DNA of 64,000 nt, taken from assembly GCA_000469685.2 (NCBI GenBank), contig LS997566.1:14572118-14636117 (forward strand), given 5' to 3'. Source of the stretch: Haemonchus contortus (lineage: Eukaryota > Nematoda > Chromadorea > Rhabditida > Trichostrongylidae). Shown piece after piece: positions 58,131 to 64,000 of the stretch. How positions within the stretch are numbered: the first letter of the stretch is position 1; every line of letters starts with the position of its first letter. The position numbers were made by a program, and so were the translations under genes. Below the pieces are notes generated by a model. It ran no database searches. It was not told where the DNA came from and saw only the letters and a program-made list of their open reading frames with translations.

Positions 58131-58640
58131 TCATTGGTGCGTCATGAACTTTGTCGCGACCTCTCCTGATATTCTGCTAATGAGTTGCCCATCAGTCATA
58201 TTGTTTTTTTTTCGAACTTTTTCAATCAACATTGTATAGTCGTCTACTGGAGCTTCCAGAACCTCATTCCCTGTTGAGACATTAAAAAAGGACGACAATT
58301 TGCAAAGGGGCTTTGTTAGTAAAAAAAATAGATGTGTTGTCTTCATTCGCCCGAACTTGCACTCAATTTCAAGAAACTAGATCAGATCTACATCGCAACG
58401 AAAATGAAAATGGTACGCTCTAAATAGGGCAGTGAAAACGCTAACGGATGAGACCTGAAGTACATCGATAGGAACATATGTTTTGAAAAAATCCTTAGTT
58501 CAACCTGACCTTTGGAGGGAAGAAAACCGTATTTAAAGGAGAACCTTACAGATTCCTTCCTGTCTAACCAAGCAACACAACCGACTTTCCTTCGGACCAC
58601 AAGATCTTATCGCCTTCAGATCTTCAAGTAGTTCTCGGCT
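58131..58640 (-). CDS. candidate last two exons of an unidentified gene
   Basis: Terminal exon 58270-58131: acceptor GTCTCAACAG, 46 codons (NEVLEAPVDDYTMLIEKV to ATKFMTHQ), stop. Preceding exon about 58640-58550: ELLEDLKAIRSCGPKESR and onward, ending in a consensus donor ATCT|GTAAGG in phase 1. The next exon supplies exactly 2 bases, so phases agree. The 5' acceptor of the upstream exon is not convincing. Family unknown. Confidence 0.35.
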
Positions 58641-59776
58641 TTATTTCGACTTCGAACTGAATGCCTTGATTAATTCTCACGAATACGAGAAAAATGCAGT
58701 GCTCTGTAACAGTCTCGTAATGTTTATGAGACAAAATCATGCGAGTTGGTTGCTAGGTACTTGTTGACAGCGAGCGGTGCAAGAACCGGACAGCAGCAGG
58801 CAGACTGTCAACAACTGCTTTTTCTAGCTCTTTTATCTCTCAGTAATAATAACGGTATCACCCCATCCCATCGACATTCGGTCTATGGCGACTGCCCATT
58901 CAGAGCTCCATGTATGATTTCCTGCTCTTTTGTCCATCTTTGAAAATCGGCTCCTTGTATTTCACAAGATCATAAATTCGAATTGAAGGTTGATGGACGA
59001 CATTTGTATCAGCGAATTGCCATACTGCCTTGTGCGAGCGACTCGAAGTGTTCAATTGCTGAGGTGAGTGCTATCGGAGGTAAGGGAAGAATATCTTATG
59101 CAAGCTGAATACAATTGATCGAATTTGCCATAGCAATGAAATGATGAATAATGGGCAAAGGTCGCCTAAACAGAGACCTTGATTGTCAATTCTCCTCTCC
59201 AGCTTTTGTGAGCCTTGCTGTAATTAACTGACTGCCATGTTTCTATCCTCAAAGTCAGCTTCCTCTTGTGACAAAAGAGTAGAAGCAGAATAAACCAGTG
59301 ACTATTCCTCAGCAACTCCCAGGCTTAGCTCATCTGCCAAATCACTTCTCAGGAATGTTACTTGGCAAGAGAGAGTCGTGAGCGAGCTTAACAGTACAAT
59401 ATGCGACTGAGAAACGGAACCACTAGAATCAATTATCAAATTCAGTGGCAACGTATCGACCTGAAATGAAAGTTTACAGCAGCCCGATTGTGACAAATTT
59501 CTTCATTCAAAGCAAATCTGTCACAATCGCAACGTCAACGTTATTATTACTAATAACACGCATAAAGCGTGACATTCCGAATCCAGCGGTGGAAAGAGTA
59601 AATCAACGTTTTTGACATATAAAGTCGCTACGGGCCCGAATCATTGAGCTCCAGTTTTGTTCTAGACCTCTTGAAAAATCTTAATGCCAGATGAACTTGA
59701 CTTCTGAAGTTGCACATCTAGGAAAAACAGCGCTTTCTATTGTTGAAATACATTATCAGTGAAAGTCTTTTTTCAG

Positions 59777-59918
59777 GACTATGAAGCTTACAAGCAGTAC
59801 TATTCACCAATACGTCTACCACTCCACTACGCATTTACTTTATGGCGGCTTCGACTTTCCTTGGCTATTATTCTGATATTGACTATGTTGCTACTATTAT
59901 ATAATAGAACTACCCCAA
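59777..59918 (+). CDS. candidate exon encoding a membrane anchor
   Basis: Acceptor CTTTTTTCAG (ends 59776) and donor CCAA|GTAAGT (59919). The 142-nt exon reads DYEAYKQYYSPIRL, then a basic segment and a strong hydrophobic run LSLAIILILTMLLLLY, as in the signal-anchor of a type II membrane protein. The satellite array starts 48 bases downstream, so the rest of the gene lies beyond it or is lost. Confidence 0.4.
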
Positions 59919-59965
59919 GTAAGTGGAATAGCGCTTCAAATCTGTCAGTGTCATTATGAAAACAT

Positions 59966-62900
59966 TGGTCCGGCGTTGAAGGGTTATCTTAAATATCGTC
60001 ATTCGGGAATTTATCTCCAGCGATTTCTCGACCAGCCCTTTTTGATTCCTATCCTACCAAATAGTCAAGGGATTCAGGTAGATAAATGACTCTATTTTTG
60101 ACTCAAAGAAGATGTCATAAGAAAGCGCCAGTGTGATCGGTCCTATTCGATGTAAAGGAAGTGGCAGTAGAAAGCCCCAAGGTTTCGCATGAAAAATTAT
60201 ACTCGTGTCAGAGAGTTGCCGTTTCGCATGGAGGCGTGATCAACGCAGGTGATTCAACCGCGCATTGTACGCTGCAGGAGTAGCGGCGATGATATAGAGT
60301 TTGGTTGTGCTCGTGGTGCTCGCGTGGTCCGGCGTTGAAGGGTTATCTTAAATATCGTCATTCGGGAATTTCCCTCCAGCAATTCCTCGACCAGCCCTTT
60401 TTGATTCCTATCCTTCCAAATAGTCAAGGGATTCAGTTAGATAAATGGCTCTATTTTTGACTCAAAGAAGATGTCATAAGAAAGCGCCAGTGTGATCGGT
60501 CCTATTCGATGTAAAGGAAGTGGCAGTAGAAAGCCCCAAGGTTTCGCATGAAAAATTATACTCGTGTCAGAGAGTTGCCGTTTCGCATGGAGGCGTGATC
60601 AACGCAGGTGATTCAACCGCGCATTGTACGCTGCAGGAGTAGCGGCGATGATATAGAGTTTGGTTGTGCTCGTGGTGCTCGCGTGGTCCGGCGTTGAAGG
60701 GTTATCTTAAATATCGTCATTCGGGAATTTCCCTCCAGCAATTCCTCGACCAGCCCTTTTTGATTCCTATCCTTCCAAATAGTCAAGGGATTCAGTTAGA
60801 TAAATGGCTCTATTTTTGACTCAAAGAAGATGTCATAAGAAAGCGCCAGTGTGATCGGTCCTATTCGATGTAAAGGAAGTGGCAGTAGAAAGCCCCAAGG
60901 TTTCGCATGAAAAATTATACTCGTGTCAAAGAGTTGCCGTTTCGCATGGAAGCGTGATCAACGCAGGTGATTCAACCGCACATTGGACGCTGCAGGAGTT
61001 GCGGCGATGATATAGAGATTGGTTGTGCTCGTGGTGCTCGCGTGGTCCGGCGTTGAAGGGTTATCTTAAATATCGTCATTCGGGAATTCCCCTCCAGCAA
61101 TTCCTCGACCAGCCCTTTTTGATTCCTATCCTTCCAAATAGTCAAGGGATTCAGTTAGATAAATGGCTCTATTTTTGACTCAAAGAAGATGTCATAAGAA
61201 AGCGCCAGTGTGATCGGTCCTATTCGATGTAAAGGAAGTGGCAATAGAAAGCCCCAAGGTTTAGCATGAAAAATTATACTCGTGTCAGAGAGTTGCCGTT
61301 TCGCATGGAGGCGTGATCAACGCAGGTGATTCAACCGCGCATTGTACGCTGCAGGAGTAGCGGCGATGATATAGAGTTTGGTTGTGCTCGTGGTGGTCGC
61401 GTGGTCCGGCGTTGAAGGGTTATCTTAAATATCGTCATTCGGGAATTTCCCTCCACCAATTCCTCGACCAGCCCTTTTTGATTCCTATCCTACCAAATAG
61501 TCAAGGGATTCAGTTAGATAAATGGCTCTATTTTTGACTCAAAGAAGATGTCATAAGAAAGCGCCAGTGTGATCGGTCCTATTCGTTGTAAAGGAAGTGG
61601 CAATAGAAAGCCCCAAAGTTTAGCATGAAAAATTATACTCGTGTCAAAGAGTTGCCGTTTCGCATGGAAGCGTGATCAACGCAGGTGATTCAACCGCACA
61701 TTGTACGCTGCAGGAGTTGCGGCGATGATATAGGGTTTGGTTGTGCTCGTGGTGGTCGCGTGGTCCGGCGTTGAAGGGTTATCTTAAATATCGTCATTCG
61801 GGAATTCCCCTCCAGCAATTCCTCGACCAGCCCTTTTTGATTCCTATCCTTCCAAATAGTCAAGGGATTCAGGTAGATAAATGGCTCTATTTTTGACTCA
61901 AAGAAGATGTCATAAGAAAGCGCCAGTGTGATCGGTCCTATGCGATGTAAAGGAACTGGCAGTAGAAAGCCCCAAGGTTTCGCATGAAAAATTATACTCG
62001 TGTCAAAGAGTTGCCGTTTTGCATGGAAGCGTGATCAACGCAGGTGATTCAACCGCGCATTGTACGCTGCAGGAGTAGCGGCGATGATATAGAGTTTGGT
62101 TGTGCTCGTGGTGGTCGCGTGGTCCGGCTTGAAGGGTTATCTTAAATATCGTCATTCGGGAATTCCCCTCCAGCAATTCCTCGACCAGCCCTCTTTGATT
62201 CCTATCCTACCAAATAGTCAAGGGATTCAGGTAGATAAATGGCCCTATTTTTGACTCAAAGAATATGCCATAAGAAAGCGCCAGTGTGATCGGTCCTATT
62301 CGATGTAAAGGAACTGGCAGTAGAAAGCCCCAAGGTTTCGCATGAAAAATTATACTCGTGTCAAAGAGTTGCCGTTTTGCATGGAAGCGTGATCAACGCA
62401 GGTGATTCAACCGCGCATTGTACGCTGCAGGAGTAGCGGCGATGATATAGAGTTTGGTTGTGCTCGTGGTGGTCGCGTGGTCCGGCTTGAAGGGTTATCT
62501 TAAATATCGTCATTCGGGAATTCCCCTCCAGCAATTCCTCGACCAGCCCTCTTTGATTCCTATCCTACCAAATAGTCAAGGGATTCAGGTAGATAAATGG
62601 CCCTATTTTTGACTCAAAGAATATGCCATAAGAAAGCGCCAGTGTGATCGGTCCTATTCGATGTAAAGGAAGGGGCAGTAGAAAGCCCCAAGGTTTCGCA
62701 TGAAAAATTATACTCGTGTCAAAGAGTTGCCGTTTTGCATGGAAGCGTGATCAACGCAGGTGATTCAACCGCGCATTGTACGCTGCAGGAGTAGCGGCGA
62801 TGATATAGAGTTTGGTTGTGCTCGTGGTGGTCGCGTGGTCCGGCTTGAAGGGTTATCTTAAATATCGTCATTCGGGAATTTCCCTCCAGCAATTCCTCGA

Positions 62901-64000
62901 CCAGCCCTTTTTGATTCCTATCCTACCAAATAGTCAAGGGATTCAGTTAGATAAATGGCTCTATTTTTGACTCAAAGAAGATGTCATAAGAAAGCGCCAG
63001 TGTGATCGGTCCTATTCGTTGTAAAGGAAGTGGCAATAGAAAGCCCCAAAGTTTAGCATGAAAAATTATACTCGTGTCAAAGAGTTGCCGTTTCGCATGG
63101 AAGCGTGATCAACGCAGGTGATTCAACCGCACATTGTACGCTGCAGGAGTTGCGGCGATGATATAGGGTTTGGTTGTGCTCGTGGTGGTCGCGTGGTCCG
63201 GCGTTGAAGGGTTATCTTAAATATCGTCATTCGGGAATTCCCCTCCAGCAATTCCTCGACCAGCCCTTTTTGATTCCTATCCTTCCAAATAGTCAAGGGA
63301 TTCAGGTAGATAAATGGCTCTATTTTTGACTCAAAGAAGATGTCATAAGAAAGCGCCAGTGTGATCGGTCCTATGCGATGTAAAGGAACTGGCAGTAGAA
63401 AGCCCCAAGGTTTCGCATGAAAAATTATACTCGTGTCAAAGAGTTGCCGTTTTGCATGGAAGCGTGATCAACGCAGGTGATTCAACCGCGCATTGTACGC
63501 TGCAGGAGTAGCGGCGATGATATAGAGTTTGGTTGTGCTCGTGGTGGTCGCGTGGTCCGGCTTGAAGGGTTATCTTAAATATCGTCATTCGGGAATTCCC
63601 CTCCAGCAATTCCTCGACCAGCCCTCTTTGATTCCTATCCTACCAAATAGTCAAGGGATTCAGGTAGATAAATGGCCCTATTTTTGACTCAAAGAATATG
63701 CCATAAGAAAGCGCCAGTGTGATCGGTCCTATTCGATGTAAAGGAACTGGCAGTAGAAAGCCCCAAGGTTTCGCATGAAAAATTATACTCGTGTCAAAGA
63801 GTTGCCGTTTTGCATGGAAGCGTGATCAACGCAGGTGATTCAACCGCGCATTGTACGCTGCAGGAGTAGCGGCGATGATATAGAGTTTGGTTGTGCTCGT
63901 GGTGGTCGCGTGGTCCGGCTTGAAGGGTTATCTTAAATATCGTCATTCGGGAATTCCCCTCCAGCAATTCCTCGACCAGCCCTCTTTGATTCCTATCCTA
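59966..64000. repeat. 358/359-bp satellite array with higher-order structure, continues past window
   Basis: The word ccggcgttgaag or ccggcttgaag starts monomers at 59970, 60329, 60688, 61047, 61406, 61765, 62124, 62482, 62840, 63198, 63557 and 63915, a spacing of 358 or 359. Monomers differ by a few percent. Diagnostic variants repeat every four monomers in the right half: tatgcgatg occurs only at monomers starting 61765 and 63198, and the ctctttg/atatgcc variants at 62124, 62482 and 63557. No open frame of useful length and no tRNA, 5S or spliced-leader motif seen in the monomer. Confidence 0.97.

Noticed and set aside
58746..58820. Inverted gttgacag/ctgtcaac ends as a transposon
   Set aside because: Only 8 bp of pairing and no target duplication.
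59966..64000. Hammerhead ribozyme, spliced-leader or rRNA gene in the satellite monomer
   Set aside because: No CTGANGA box on either strand, no spliced-leader sequence and no Pol III internal promoter recognised.
1..64000. Prokaryotic features (operons, CRISPR, riboswitches)
   Set aside because: Sequence is clearly eukaryotic: spliced exons, SINEs, satellites and no dense coding.

Overview
This window looks like repeat-rich, intron-rich DNA from an animal, most likely a parasitic nematode of the hookworm/strongylid type. That is inference from three things: short introns ending in TTTTCAG or similar; the mix of RTE-type LINE, Tc1/mariner, Penelope-like and Ty3/gypsy-like remnants; and a nematode-style FMRFamide-receptor-like gene split into many small exons. 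There are no operons, ribosome binding sites or CRISPR arrays. Almost all recognisable coding sequence is either mobile-element protein or short exons, so many exons fall below ordinary ORF length cut-offs.

Layout. 1-2012: 3' part of an LTR retroelement with gag zinc knuckle, protease, integrase tail and 3' LTR, lacking reverse transcriptase and RNase H. 2203-2710: a TA-flanked MITE. 3655-4545: a decayed RTE-type LINE. 5715-15706, minus strand: the one convincing host gene, a rhodopsin-family neuropeptide (FMRFamide-like) receptor. Exons were found for TM1, 2, 3, 5, 6 and 7 plus a phase-neutral extra exon in the third intracellular loop; the TM4 exon was not found. 16-25 kb: mostly empty, with a LINE tail, a SINE and some short exon-like ORFs. 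25822-27108: a 1.29-kb mariner. 28-29.3 kb: a Penelope fragment and a MITE. 29536-32352: a Tc3-like element with about 200-bp inverted ends, itself carrying a complete 1.27-kb mariner. 33-38.3 kb: two copies of a diverged duplication, a tRNA-like palindrome, a 407-bp near-perfect foldback, a maT/mariner-like remnant and MITEs. 41.47-42.24 kb: a Penelope-like element with GIY-YIG endonuclease, a TATA-containing promoter, an intron, 68-bp inverted arms and a hammerhead-ribozyme-like motif. 46318-47657: a decayed Tc1-like transposon. 51.4-52.4 kb: an RTE tail followed by a SINE. 54.7-57.8 kb: a cluster of tRNA-derived SINEs. 59966-64000: a 358/359-bp tandem satellite running off the window, with a four-monomer higher-order repeat in its right half.

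How it fits together. The receptor gene is the only clear host function and would act at the cell surface in peptide signalling. The rest is a record of transposition. Autonomous families (Tc1/mariner, RTE, Penelope, gypsy) are each present as broken copies. Non-autonomous families (MITEs, tRNA-derived SINEs) occur several times each. Several host-like exons are reported at low confidence because they have good splice signals and open frames but no recognised family; for some, both strands look coding and I could not decide between them.
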